NCBI GenBank assembly: GCA_902794895.1
Contig: CADBIY010000004.1
Location: 1 to 64,000, forward strand
Direction of reading: 5' to 3'
Source: Candidatus Avelusimicrobium vaccinum
GTDB lineage: Bacteria; Elusimicrobiota; Elusimicrobia; Elusimicrobiales; Elusimicrobiaceae
Length of the DNA: 64,000 nt
Part shown: piece after piece, positions 10,196 to 19,115 of the stretch
Numbering within the stretch: position 1 is the stretch's first letter
Layout of the letters: each line of letters begins with the position of its first letter
The notes under the pieces: generated by a model
What the model was told of the DNA's origin: nothing
What the model saw: the letters and a program-made list of their open reading frames with translations, nothing else
Databases searched by the model: none
Made by a program: the position numbers and the translations under genes

Positions 10196-11558
10196 ACCTT
10201 CTGTATGGCACGGAAAAAAAGTGTGTGTGCTCGGTGCGGGGAAAAGTGGCCGGGCGGTAGCCGGTTTGTTGCATGCGCACGGATTTTCAGTTTTAATTAG
10301 CGAAGAAGCCAAAATAAAACCTCCGGTATTAAACGGAATTACCGTGGAAACAGGAGGACATAGCGCGGCTGTATTTGCTTGTGATTTTTGGGTGAAAAGC
10401 CCGGGGATTTTTCCGCATAATCCCATTTTATTAGAAGCCAAGAAACGAAAAATTCCGGTATTTAGTGAGTTGGAAATTGCCCTATCTTTTATCCCTAAAA
10501 CAGCACGTATTTTTGCGGTAACAGGTACGAACGGGAAAACGACTACCACGGCTTTGTTGGGGGATATTTTAAAAGAAGATGCCTTGTATGGTAAAGAGGG
10601 CCGCCAGGTATATATATGTGGAAATATCGGGAATCCTGTTTCCAAATGCGCCGACGAAGTGGGTCCGCAAGATGACGTGGTGATTGAAGTTTCCAGTTAC
10701 CAATTGGAAGACAGCAGTTACTTCCGCCCGCATTACGCCTGTTTGTTAAACGTTACTCCCGACCATTTGGATCATCATGGCGGAATGAAAAATTATGTGA
10801 AGGCTAAAAATAAAATTTTTAAATATCAGCGGGCGGTGGATACGTTAGTCTTAAACGGGGCTGATTTCGTTTGTGCATCAGCGGCAGAAAAAGCAAAAAG
10901 CCGTGTATTGGCTTTTTCTACCCATCCTAAGCACTTGCTTAAAACGGATGTTTTTTTTGACGGGGATGAACTTATTTTTAGTGAAGGGTATCATTTACGG
11001 CCCCCACATTTAAAAGGGATTCATAACGTGGAAAATGCCATGGCGGCTGCGTTAATGGCTTTGGCTGCCGGTGTTGAAGCGAAAACGGTCCAAAAAGTAT
11101 TTAACAGTTTTGCTGCCATGGAACACCGTATTGAACAATTTGCTTATCATAAAAAGGTCATTTATGTGAATGATTCCAAAGCGACCAATCTGGATTCTAC
11201 CATTACCGCACTCAAAAGTTTTGAGCCGGAGCATAATATCTGGCTGATTTTAGGCGGTCGTGATAAAGGTGCCTCTTATGAAGTATTGCTTCCCTATTTA
11301 AAAGAACGCTGTAAACAAGTGCTGACAATAGGGGAAAGTATGGATAAAATTGAGCGGGAATTGGGCGGGTTCCCGGTGGTGCGGTGTGGTACGCTGGAAA
11401 AAGCAGTAAATACCGCTATGAAAGGGGCATCCCCGGGAGATATCGTGTTATTATCACCGGCGTGTTCTTCGTTTGACCAATTTAAAGATTATGAAGAACG
11501 CGGAAGGATTTTTAAGAGGTTGGTAGATGCACGTATTTTTAAAGAGCGAGTAAAATAA
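10188..11558 (+). CDS. murD: UDP-MurNAc-L-alanine:D-glutamate ligase
   Basis: 456 residues from a GTG start at 10188, with AAAGGAGAG about 8 bases upstream. MurD adds D-glutamate to UDP-MurNAc-L-Ala. The nucleotide-binding N-terminus has VLGAGKSGRAVAGLL, the ATP loop is GTNGKTTT (113-120), and EVSSYQLE and the MurD-specific YVNDSKATNLDSTITAL are both present. The murE stop lies inside its first codons, which makes translational coupling likely. The usual murF, mraY and ftsW neighbours of a dcw cluster are absent, so the cell-wall genes are split in this genome. Confidence 0.95.
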   Translation: MFKPSVWHGKKVCVLGAGKSGRAVAGLLHAHGFSVLISEEAKIKPPVLNGITVETGGHSAAVFACDFWVKSPGIFPHNPILLEAKKRKIPVFSELEIALSFIPKTARIFAVTGTNGKTTTTALLGDILKEDALYGKEGRQVYICGNIGNPVSKCADEVGPQDDVVIEVSSYQLEDSSYFRPHYACLLNVTPDHLDHHGGMKNYVKAKNKIFKYQRAVDTLVLNGADFVCASAAEKAKSRVLAFSTHPKHLLKTDVFFDGDELIFSEGYHLRPPHLKGIHNVENAMAAALMALAAGVEAKTVQKVFNSFAAMEHRIEQFAYHKKVIYVNDSKATNLDSTITALKSFEPEHNIWLILGGRDKGASYEVLLPYLKERCKQVLTIGESMDKIERELGGFPVVRCGTLEKAVNTAMKGASPGDIVLLSPACSSFDQFKDYEERGRIFKRLVDARIFKERVK

Positions 11559-11560
11559 AA

Positions 11561-11589
11561 AGGGGAGTTTTTTAACTCCCCTTTTTTTA
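11561..11589. terminator. Bidirectional terminator between murD and the Yip1-like gene
   Basis: AGGGGAGTT-TTTT-AACTCCCCT has A-rich sequence on one side and a run of seven T on the other, so it can serve both convergent genes. Confidence 0.8.
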
Positions 11590-12150
11590 AAATAAGAGTA
11601 CCATTCCCCAAATTAGAAAAATGCCGCATAAAACACACAGCATCAATAATGGTACGATCGTAAACAACCAAGAAGTTAAGGCTTTGCCGGCTCCTGTTTT
11701 GTACAAGCGCATAACTCCGCGTGTTAAATATCCGAGTTGTAATCCAAGGACCAATAATAAAGCAATCGGGGCCAAATATTCAAGTTTCGCAAAGGGGAAG
11801 GCCGCTGCAATTAAGGCAAAGGCAACAAGTAACGCCTTTACAAAGCCGGACGTTCCCGCTAAAATAAAAAGCGAAGCGGCGGATGCTTTAATAGATGAGA
11901 AATCTAAAAATAAACTTCCCAAAGAGGCTGCTACATACCCTGCCGTGATTTCTGCTATGAATAAAATACTTAACTTTAGCAAAAATACCGGTATGGAGAT
12001 CCCACTGCCAATATTGAAAAATAATACCCAACTGAGTGCTGCCACAAAATACCCCCAAAAGGCTTCTTTAAAAGCACGTTGCCGGCACAAAGTCTTGAGT
12101 GCGTTGATAGGATCATTTACATAATGGTAATAAGCCTTAAACGTATTCAT
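11587..12150 (-). CDS. Yip1-like integral membrane protein
   Basis: 187 residues with five predicted spans and a short N-terminal cytosolic stretch that includes INALKTLCRQRAFKEAF. This start (a P-N-x-L-like basic helix before the first span) and the spacing of the spans resemble the Yip1/DUF1282 family. Bacterial members have no firm function. The gene lies 8 bases after sppA and is probably co-transcribed with it. Only the membrane topology is certain. Confidence 0.55.
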   Translation of the reverse strand: MNTFKAYYHYVNDPINALKTLCRQRAFKEAFWGYFVAALSWVLFFNIGSGISIPVFLLKLSILFIAEITAGYVAASLGSLFLDFSSIKASAASLFILAGTSGFVKALLVAFALIAAAFPFAKLEYLAPIALLLVLGLQLGYLTRGVMRLYKTGAGKALTSWLFTIVPLLMLCVLCGIFLIWGMVLLF

Positions 12151-12158
12151 AAGTACTC

Positions 12159-13307
12159 CTAGTTAATCCACAAATAAGACACGCTGGGGGTGGCTAACGA
12201 TTGAATTTGTTTGGACAGGGATTGATTTTCCATGTTCGCTCCGAAAGAGAAAACGAAATCGCGCAAAGAGTCCGCACGTTGGTTTATAATTTTCGGGTCT
12301 TTTAATCCAGCCAGTTCTCCGGCTAATTGACGGGCTTCTTCTTCACCGCCTAATTTATCAATGAATCCTAAATTGTAGGCGCGCTGCCCGGTAAAGACGC
12401 GTCCGTCCGTATATTCCGTTAAATCTTCCGGTTTTACGTTAGGGCGTCCGGCTTTAACGGCTGCAAAGAATTGGGTATAGGTATCGTTGACCATATCTTG
12501 CAAGAGTGCTTTTTCGGCATCTGTCATAGGGCGGTAAGAGGAACCCATATCCTTATATTTCCCCGAAGTAATCGGAGTTACTTTGACCCCGATTTTTTCA
12601 AAGAGTCCTTCCACATTGCTCGTTTGCATAATCACACCGACAGAACCCGTGATTGTTCCCGGTTCAGCTACGATTTGGTCCGCTGCCATAGCAATGTAAA
12701 AACCGCCGGAAGCGGCCACATCCCGGAATAAAGCCACAATTTTTTTACCTTTTTCTTTCGCGGTCAATAATTCGCTGTAAATATTTTGCACGGAGGCCAC
12801 TGTTCCTCCGGGGGAGTTAATATCCAATACGATGGCCTTTACATTTTTGTCGGCCGTTGCTTCGCGGATTTTTTTGGCAATAGCCCCTGCTCCGCTTGGG
12901 CGCGAAAACGGACTTGTATTATTATCTTGGGCGATTACCCCGCGCACTTTAATCCAGGCAATACCGGGTTTGTTTGAGGATTTATTGAAAGCATTTGCGA
13001 TAGCGGTAGAGGTGCTTTCTGCGGGAACGGTAGTTTCTTTCGCAGGGGAAATTTTATCCTTACAGGCCGCGGCAGGATGAATGGTTAGATAAACACCGCA
13101 GCAAGCCGAAATAATAAAGGTCAGCAACAATAACGAGGCCCATGTATTATGGGTTGTCTTTTTGGAAGGAGGAATGTCCATGGGGGGTTGATCATTCGGA
13201 TTTTTTTCTGGGGACTCATGTTCCATCAATTTTTTTTCCCATTGTTCTTTGGGTAAACTGGTGGAGGTGTCTTTTAAAAAGGAATTGTTTTGTTCGTTTT
13301 CAGCCAT
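12159..13307 (-). CDS. sppA: Signal peptide peptidase SppA
   Basis: 382 residues. SppA degrades cleaved signal peptides at the inner membrane. A Pro/Ser-rich cytosolic N-terminus of about 55 residues precedes one span (WASLLLLTFIISACCGVYL). The S49 peptidase core follows: WIKVRGVIAQ, VLDINSPGGTVASV, the nucleophile Ser in DVAASGGFYIAMAADQI, and GTITGSVGVIMQ. The general-base Lys is likely in the KYKDMGSSYRPMT segment. The length matches the single-core form rather than the duplicated E. coli form. The long polar N-terminus before the span is unusual. Confidence 0.92.
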   Translation of the reverse strand: MAENEQNNSFLKDTSTSLPKEQWEKKLMEHESPEKNPNDQPPMDIPPSKKTTHNTWASLLLLTFIISACCGVYLTIHPAAACKDKISPAKETTVPAESTSTAIANAFNKSSNKPGIAWIKVRGVIAQDNNTSPFSRPSGAGAIAKKIREATADKNVKAIVLDINSPGGTVASVQNIYSELLTAKEKGKKIVALFRDVAASGGFYIAMAADQIVAEPGTITGSVGVIMQTSNVEGLFEKIGVKVTPITSGKYKDMGSSYRPMTDAEKALLQDMVNDTYTQFFAAVKAGRPNVKPEDLTEYTDGRVFTGQRAYNLGFIDKLGGEEEARQLAGELAGLKDPKIINQRADSLRDFVFSFGANMENQSLSKQIQSLATPSVSYLWIN

Positions 13308-13394
13308 AAAATATTCTCCGGTTAAAATAATACTTAATTATAGCAATTTAAATTGGTAAAATAGGAACAGTTCTATTTTAAACTAGGAGCAGAT

Positions 13395-14285
13395 ATGTTT
13401 CAAGGTGTTTATACGGCATTAGCCACCCCCATGACCCAAGAAGGGGCCGTGGATTATAATAGGTTAGAATGTTTGTTAACTGCCCAACTGCGGGCCGGGG
13501 TACAGGGTATCGTGCTTTTAGGAACGACGGCAGAAACCCCTACGTTGTCAGCCGCTGAAAAAAATGAAATTTTGAAATTTTGTACAACCCGCTTAACCGG
13601 AAAGGTAAAAATAATCATTGGGACCGGGGGAAACTCCACCGCTGCTACCTTGGAAAATACCCGCGCGGCGCAGGTATTTAATCCGGACGGAGTGTTAGTG
13701 GTAACTCCATATTATAATAAACCCAATCCAAGCGGGCTGATAGAACATTACCGGCAAGTGGCTGCTTTGGGGACGCCGATTGTACTGTATCATATTCCGG
13801 GACGCACGGGGCTAAAAGTGCCGGCATCCGTTTTCGAAAAATTATTACAACAGGTTCCTCAAATAGTAGCCGTTAAAGAAAGTGATTATGATATGGTACA
13901 TGTAACCGGTATGGCGGTAAATTATCAAAATCGGTTGGATTACTTGTGCGGAAATGATGATTTATTTCCCCTGTATTTAGCCATAGGTGCCAGCGGAATT
14001 ATCAGTGCGGCCGCAAATGTATTTGCACCCGCTTTTGTAAAGATTTACAATTTATTTAATGAAGGAAATCCTAAACAGGCTTTTGCGCTTTTTTCAAAGA
14101 TATACCCGCTGATTCAAGCCTGTTATGCGGAAACGAATCCCACCTGCATCAAATATATGTTAAGCAAGTTGGGAATCGGCACGGCCACGGCACGTTTGCC
14201 GTTAGGAGAAATTTCTGCGGAACACAAAAAGCAAATCGACCGTTTGTGGGAATGTGCAGATAAAAATTGGATGATTAGTTTATGA
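13395..14285 (+). CDS. dapA: 4-hydroxy-tetrahydrodipicolinate synthase
   Basis: 296 residues. DapA condenses pyruvate with aspartate semialdehyde, the first committed step toward diaminopimelate and lysine. The GTTAETPTLS motif, the YHIPGRTG tyrosine and the Schiff-base Lys in VAVKESDYDM are all visible. ACTAGGAGC stands 8 bases upstream of the start. The gene opens a four-gene operon in which each junction is an ATGA overlap (dapA-asd-dapB-murC-like), so diaminopimelate supply and wall assembly are expressed together. Confidence 0.96.
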   Translation: MFQGVYTALATPMTQEGAVDYNRLECLLTAQLRAGVQGIVLLGTTAETPTLSAAEKNEILKFCTTRLTGKVKIIIGTGGNSTAATLENTRAAQVFNPDGVLVVTPYYNKPNPSGLIEHYRQVAALGTPIVLYHIPGRTGLKVPASVFEKLLQQVPQIVAVKESDYDMVHVTGMAVNYQNRLDYLCGNDDLFPLYLAIGASGIISAAANVFAPAFVKIYNLFNEGNPKQAFALFSKIYPLIQACYAETNPTCIKYMLSKLGIGTATARLPLGEISAEHKKQIDRLWECADKNWMISL

Positions 14286-15160
14286 AAACAGTAGGCGTTA
14301 TTGGAGCAAACGGAATGGTCGGTCGTAATATGTTGGCCGAATTGGAAAAAGTTAAAATCCCCTTTCAAGTAAAAAGATTTGGACGTAATGATGAAATTAC
14401 CCCGTTAGATGTGGCCGTGTTATGTACCGATAATCCGGTCAGCCGTATCCTGGCAGGACAACTGAAAGATAAAGTCAAATTTATGGTAGATATGTCCTCC
14501 GAATTTCGGTTAGATCCTGCCGTTCCGTTGGTGATCCCGGAAATTAATGCAAACGCGATTACCGCGCAGACCCAGTTAATTGCCAGCCCAAATTGCACAA
14601 CGACCGGTTTAGTGATGAGTTTGGCCCCGCTTCAAGCGCATTATCGGTTTGAGGAAGTCTTTTTTTGCTCGTATCAAGCCATTAGCGGAGGCGGCAAACA
14701 ATTACTGGATGAGTTTAATAAGGCCGGTTCGTACTATGCAAAAAATTGCGTTCCTATGATTGGTTCCCTGCAAGCCAACGGGCATACCAGCGAGGAATTG
14801 AAAGGCGTTTATGAATCACGCAAAATTTTATCTATCCCGGATTTAAAAGTTTATTGTCATACAGTGCGTGTGCCGGTGGAAGTTTCTCACTCGTTAGGCG
14901 TTACGCTCAAAGCCGATAAACCGTTTGATTTAAAACAAGTTAAATCATTATGGAATCAATTTCCCCATTTAATTTACAGCGAAAGTGTGATTACACCCAA
15001 AGAAGTAGCCGGCAAAGAACAAACATTTATCTGCCGCTTACGTGCGGATATTGACGACCCGCGTATCATTCACTACTTCGTTACTTTTGATAATTTGCTG
15101 AAAGGGGCTGCTATGAACGGCCGGCAGATTGTGGAATTGTTATTGGAAAAATACGTATGA
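14282..15160 (+). CDS. asd: Aspartate-semialdehyde dehydrogenase
   Basis: 292 residues, shorter than the usual 330-370. Asd reduces aspartyl phosphate to the semialdehyde used by DapA. The NADP-binding start is VGVIGANGMVGRNML. The catalytic Cys lies in IASPNCTTTGLV, followed by CSYQAISGGG. The substrate-binding region holds HTSEELKGVYESRKIL and CHTVRVPVEVSHSLGV. ArgC was considered, but the YQAISGGG and RVPV elements and the dap neighbours point to Asd. It overlaps dapA and dapB by four bases each. Confidence 0.92.
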   Translation: MKTVGVIGANGMVGRNMLAELEKVKIPFQVKRFGRNDEITPLDVAVLCTDNPVSRILAGQLKDKVKFMVDMSSEFRLDPAVPLVIPEINANAITAQTQLIASPNCTTTGLVMSLAPLQAHYRFEEVFFCSYQAISGGGKQLLDEFNKAGSYYAKNCVPMIGSLQANGHTSEELKGVYESRKILSIPDLKVYCHTVRVPVEVSHSLGVTLKADKPFDLKQVKSLWNQFPHLIYSESVITPKEVAGKEQTFICRLRADIDDPRIIHYFVTFDNLLKGAAMNGRQIVELLLEKYV

Positions 15161-15837
15161 AACAGGTAAAGGTATTGATTAACGGAATAAACGGAAAAAT
15201 GGGGCAAGCCCTTCAACGTTTAATTCAAACGCGTCCGGAGTTTGGCCTTTCGTTTGCAGGAGGCCGGGAAAGCGGAGAAGAAGTGCATGTAGATTTTGAT
15301 GTGTTGATAGATTTTTCTACCCCGCAGGGTGCACAAGAAGCATTTGCACTGGCGAAGCAGCACCGCAAAGCATTTTTGACGGGCACAACGAATTTGCCGG
15401 AAACGTTTTTATTTCAAATGCAAGCGGAAGAAAAAATTCCGGTTTTTTATGCGCCGAACGTTAGTTTAAGTGTATATTTTTTTACCGAATTAGTACGTCA
15501 GGCGGCACGAATGTACGGGGGCTATGCTACCAAACTGCATGAAATTCATCATGTTCATAAAAAAGATGCTCCCAGCGGAACGGCTAAAAATATAGCCGCG
15601 GCTATTGGGTTTCCGACCCAGCAGGTAACCTATGAACGGGTGGGCGAAACGGTGGGCACGCATGTAGCGCAATTTGCAACGGATTTTGATGAGATTACGC
15701 TTTCTCACAAGGCCCTAAACCGGGATTTGTTTGCCGCCAGTGCTCTAGATATTGCACGGTGGTTAGTATCGCAAGAGAAAGGGTTTTATACCATGAAAGA
15801 TTTTGCAAAATTTAAATTGAAGGAACAAACAAAATGA
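15157..15837 (+). CDS. dapB: 4-hydroxy-tetrahydrodipicolinate reductase
   Basis: 226 residues, close to the compact DapB of Thermotoga and shorter than the 270-residue E. coli enzyme. The N-terminal nucleotide loop is NGINGKMGQAL. The signature EIHHVHKKDAPSGTA, with the catalytic His pair and Lys, lies near residue 130. The middle has FLTGTTNLPE and FYAPNVSLSV. It makes tetrahydrodipicolinate for the diaminopimelate pathway. The later dap genes are not in this window. Confidence 0.95.
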   Translation: MKQVKVLINGINGKMGQALQRLIQTRPEFGLSFAGGRESGEEVHVDFDVLIDFSTPQGAQEAFALAKQHRKAFLTGTTNLPETFLFQMQAEEKIPVFYAPNVSLSVYFFTELVRQAARMYGGYATKLHEIHHVHKKDAPSGTAKNIAAAIGFPTQQVTYERVGETVGTHVAQFATDFDEITLSHKALNRDLFAASALDIARWLVSQEKGFYTMKDFAKFKLKEQTK

Positions 15838-17249
15838 AAATTCACTTTATTGGAATTGGCGGAGTTGGAATGAGCGCCTTGGCGCAATTGCACGCTATGG
15901 GAGGAGATACCGTAACCGGCTCGGATCGGTTGATCAGCAAAGGTTATACGGACATGGCTTTGTGGGATTATTTAAAGAAATTAAACATCCGTTTATTTCC
16001 CCAGGACGGAAGCGGGATTGATAAAACAACGGAACTGGTCATTTTATCTTCTGCTATTGAAGAAGATAATCCGGAACTTCAAAAAGCCCGCCAATTAAAT
16101 ATTCCTACGATGCATCGCTCGGAATTATTGGCTAAGCACGTGGCTTCGCACCGCACGATTGCGGTTTCCGGTACCAGCGGAAAAAGTACAACTACGGCCA
16201 TGGTGTATGATATTTTGGCGTTTGCCGGGCTTTCACCCTCTGTTATTACAGGGGCGGCTATTCTGTCTTTGCAAAAAGATCAAGGCGTTTTTGGAAACGT
16301 TTATAAAGGAAGTAGCGATATTCTAGTCATTGAAGCAGACGAAAGTGACGGTTCGATTGTCAAATATCGTCCGCATGTAGGCTTGTGCCTTAATTTGCAA
16401 AAAGACCATAAAGAAATTGCGGTTTTACAAGGGTATTTTAAAGAATTTATTTCGCATTGCAAAACGGCGATTATTAACGCAGAAGAAGATAACTTATGCG
16501 TACTGGCCCCAAATGCCAAAACCTTCGGTTTAACACGCGGAGATATTTGCCCGAATGCAATTAAAGTGGACGGCTTTGGTTCTGATTTTATGATTCAGGG
16601 ACAGCCGTTCCGCTTGCAAGTGCCGGGGCTGCATAATGTGGCGAATGCAACAGCCGCGGTGGCTGCCGCTTTGCAAATGGGGGTAGATTTGGAAACGTGT
16701 GCAAAAGCGCTGAATAAATTTCAAGGTATTGCCCGTCGGTTTGCCAGTATTGGCACCTATAATAAAATTGAAGTAGTAGATGATTTTGCGCACAATCCGC
16801 ATAAGTTAGCCGCTACGATTGCGGCGGCGCATTTGCGCGGGAAACGGGTACTTGCTTTTTACCAACCGCACGCATTTACTTCCATTAAATTGTTAACTCA
16901 TGAATTTGTGGAAAGTTTTTCCAAAAGCATCGGCAAAGAAGATCACTTATGGTTGACGGAAGTATATTATCCGGGGGGAACAATTCCGGCAGGAGTTTCG
17001 TGCCAAACGGTGTACGAGGGATTAAAAGCACGCGGTATTAATGTGACATACGACGGATGCCGGGAGCATTTACTGGCACAGATGGCTGCCGCGGCCCAGC
17101 CGGGAGATATTTTACTCGTATTGGGCGCGCGTGATCCGACTCTTACGGATTTTGCCCGTAAATTACTAAGGGCTTTAAAAGAAAAGCCTGCTAAAGAGAC
17201 ATGTGCTTCTTGTATGTTGGGCAATTGTTGTATGGCCTATCAAAAATAA
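15834..17249 (+). CDS. murC: MurC-type UDP-N-acetylmuramate ligase with Cys-rich tail
   Basis: 471 residues. The start HFIGIGGVGMSALAQL is the MurC/Mpl dinucleotide-like fold. The ATP loop is GTSGKSTTTAM where canonical MurC has GTHGKTTTTAM. EADESDGSIVKYRP, GIARRFASIG and VDDFAHNPHKLAATI supply the acidic, Arg and Asp residues conserved in Mur ligases. MurC adds L-alanine to UDP-MurNAc; Mpl adds a recycled tripeptide. The altered loop and the FAHNP motif leave room for a specialised paralogue. The last 20 residues contain CASCMLGNCCM, a four-Cys cluster not usual in MurC. It is the last gene of the dap operon and is followed by a strong terminator. Confidence 0.7.
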   Translation: MKIHFIGIGGVGMSALAQLHAMGGDTVTGSDRLISKGYTDMALWDYLKKLNIRLFPQDGSGIDKTTELVILSSAIEEDNPELQKARQLNIPTMHRSELLAKHVASHRTIAVSGTSGKSTTTAMVYDILAFAGLSPSVITGAAILSLQKDQGVFGNVYKGSSDILVIEADESDGSIVKYRPHVGLCLNLQKDHKEIAVLQGYFKEFISHCKTAIINAEEDNLCVLAPNAKTFGLTRGDICPNAIKVDGFGSDFMIQGQPFRLQVPGLHNVANATAAVAAALQMGVDLETCAKALNKFQGIARRFASIGTYNKIEVVDDFAHNPHKLAATIAAAHLRGKRVLAFYQPHAFTSIKLLTHEFVESFSKSIGKEDHLWLTEVYYPGGTIPAGVSCQTVYEGLKARGINVTYDGCREHLLAQMAAAAQPGDILLVLGARDPTLTDFARKLLRALKEKPAKETCASCMLGNCCMAYQK

Positions 17250-17273
17250 TGGTTCAGTTTCGTAAATTACAAA

Positions 17274-17306
17274 AAAGCGGCAATTTTAGATTGCCGCTTT
17301 TTTTTA
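17274..17306 (+). terminator. Terminator of the dapA-murC operon
   Basis: AAAGCGGCAA-TTTTAGA-TTGCCGCTTT is followed by further T residues. Confidence 0.88.
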
Positions 17307-17395
17307 GAAACTATCTAAAAGTTTTTAAGTAAATACCGTTTTATAAATAATGAGTTTGGTGAAAAATGAGGGCGCTTTCTGTGTGCGGCTAGTAC

Positions 17396-17570
17396 AAAAT
17401 AAACCCCCGCGTATTATTTCGGGGGTTTAGCTCATTAGTGTCATCATCATGACTTATGTTCCTCTTTCCTAAGGGGACTCCGCTTCCGGGTCTTCACGCA
17501 ATCGGCGATTACGCAGTAACCGCTCAACTGCAACCAAGGAAAATCGGGTGGACCCCAAGTACTTGTACCC
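17396..17570 (-). ncRNA. Candidate structured small RNA, about 175 nt, class unknown
   Basis: A self-contained transcription unit on the minus strand. A promoter (TTGAAA, 16 bases, TATAGT) ends three bases upstream of the likely GGG start at 17570. A terminator hairpin AAACCCCCG...CGGGGGTTT followed by ATTTTG ends it at about 17396. Between them a two-part hairpin can be drawn: GCAGTTG pairs with CGATTGC, and inside it GCGGTTAC pairs with GTAATCGC around a TGC loop. An outer pairing TTTCCT with AGGAAA brackets it. No frame of useful length is present. The size and the long interrupted hairpin are 6S-like, but I do not recognise 6S, SRP, tmRNA or RNase P motifs. Confidence 0.6.
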
Positions 17571-17572
17571 AT

Positions 17573-17600
17573 ACTATAATGGAAATTTTTTTAATTTCAA
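17573..17600 (-). promoter_or_regulatory. Promoter of the candidate small RNA
   Basis: On the minus strand TTGAAA (17600-17595) and TATAGT (17578-17573) are separated by 16 bases. The -35 box overlaps the foot of the hairpin next to the symporter stop. Confidence 0.6.
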
Positions 17601-17630
17601 GGCCTATTTTTTAAAATAGGCCTTTCTTTT
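17600..17630. terminator. Hairpin after the symporter gene
   Basis: AAGGCCTATTTT/AAAATAGGCCTT forms a stable hairpin immediately after the minus-strand symporter stop. The T tract (TTCTTTTTT) lies on the plus-strand side, so it is a stronger terminator in that direction. Confidence 0.6.
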
Positions 17631-19040
17631 TTATGGATGATTGGTATGTGTGTGCCAGGCATAGGTTTTACCGACGGACGGTACGCGGCTGGGATCAAAC
17701 CGCGGATCCACTCCCTTACGGATTTGCAGTCGATAATCGGCCAATGTGTCTAAGGCTTGTTTGCGTAATCGGAAAATAGCATACAGGTTCATTAAAGCCA
17801 TTATGCTCATGAAAAGATCGGCTAAATTCCACACCAGTCCCAGTTGGGCGACGGATCCTAAAAATATCATGGCGCATACACCGGCCCGAAAGAGAAATAT
17901 AGGGGTCTTTTGTGTAGTTAAAAATTCCACATTGGCTTGTCCGTAATAATAGTTTCCGATAATAGAAGTAAAAGCAAATAATAATACGCTTGCCGTTAAA
18001 AAATAATTTCCGAAACTACCTAATTCTTGCGTGAGGGCTTGTTGGGTTAAGGCAATTCCTTGGGAAGAAAAGGATTGGTAATCGGTCAGTAACACAATAA
18101 AAGCGGTACAACTGCAAATAATCAAGGTGTCTACAAACACTCCAAAAGCCTGCACATATCCCTGTTTGACCGGATGAGAAGTGTTGGCGGTGGCGGCAGC
18201 ATTGGGGGCACTGCCCATGCCGGCTTCATTGGAAAACAAACCGCGCCGCGCTCCCATCATCATCGTTGCCCCTAAGGTGCCTCCGGCCACATTCTGCCAC
18301 GAAAAAGCATCGGTAAAGATAAGTGCAAAAATGCCGGGAAGTTTAGAAAAGTTTAAACTCATGACCAGCAAAGTTAGCACAATGTACCCTAATGCAAAAA
18401 CAGGAACAATGACCGCGGAGAATTTAGCAATTCGACGAAGCCCACCGAAAATAATAAGTGCGGTGAATGCGGTCAGCAGAAATCCGGTCAGCGCAAGAGG
18501 AAAATGAAAGGTTGTTTGCAACGATTGGGCAATTGTATTTGCCTGCACCGAATTAAAAGTAAAAGCAAAGGTTAGCGTAATTATAACGGAAAACGCAATT
18601 GCCAACTTGCGTTTCCCTAACGCGTATTGCATATAGTATGCAGGACCGCCGCGGAAATGTCCTGCCGTCGGAACTTTATAAATTTGAGCCAGCGTGCTTT
18701 CTATAAAAGAGGAGGCCGCCCCAAAAACGGCAATAAGCCACATCCAAAATACCGCGCCGGGCCCGCCCAATGTAATGGCTAACGCAACTCCGGCAATATT
18801 GCCCGTTCCCACACGGGAAGCCGTACTGATGGCAAAGGCTTGAAAAGGAGAAATATGCCTGGAAGAAGATGTACTCTGTGTAAGTAACGAAAGAATGGTT
18901 TTCGGACGAAAAAATTGGACGAATCGGGAGGCCACCGTAAAATAAATACCTGCAGCGACTAGAGAGGCCATTAAAATATACCCCAAAAACTGGTCATTGA
19001 GGGTTGAAAGAAGGTGCATAAACATATTTGATTGCTCCAT
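17631..19040 (-). CDS. Sodium:alanine symporter family protein (AGCS)
   Basis: 469 residues, about eleven membrane spans. Family hallmarks are FQAFAISTASRVGTGNIAGVA near residue 65, GGPGAVFWMWLIA, the SFIESTLAQIYK segment, GGPAYYMQYAL, and ARRGLFSNEAGMGSAPNAAA near residue 260. AGCS carriers import alanine or glycine with sodium at the inner membrane. The gene stands alone, with about 75 bases to the next gene upstream. The substrate is expected from the family only. Confidence 0.92.
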   Translation of the reverse strand: MEQSNMFMHLLSTLNDQFLGYILMASLVAAGIYFTVASRFVQFFRPKTILSLLTQSTSSSRHISPFQAFAISTASRVGTGNIAGVALAITLGGPGAVFWMWLIAVFGAASSFIESTLAQIYKVPTAGHFRGGPAYYMQYALGKRKLAIAFSVIITLTFAFTFNSVQANTIAQSLQTTFHFPLALTGFLLTAFTALIIFGGLRRIAKFSAVIVPVFALGYIVLTLLVMSLNFSKLPGIFALIFTDAFSWQNVAGGTLGATMMMGARRGLFSNEAGMGSAPNAAATANTSHPVKQGYVQAFGVFVDTLIICSCTAFIVLLTDYQSFSSQGIALTQQALTQELGSFGNYFLTASVLLFAFTSIIGNYYYGQANVEFLTTQKTPIFLFRAGVCAMIFLGSVAQLGLVWNLADLFMSIMALMNLYAIFRLRKQALDTLADYRLQIRKGVDPRFDPSRVPSVGKTYAWHTHTNHP

Positions 19041-19115
19041 AAAAAAAGAATGTGTGTTAAAAACACACAGCGTATAGTATATCTGTTTTGAAGAAAAAAA
19101 GAAATATTTTTAGAG

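Noticed and set aside
17396-17570. Identification of the small RNA as SRP RNA, tmRNA or RNase P RNA
   Set aside because: The GGAAG-x-AGCA core of SRP RNA, the tRNA-like ends of tmRNA and the conserved GAGGAAAGTC segment of RNase P RNA are not present. 6S RNA cannot be confirmed by eye.
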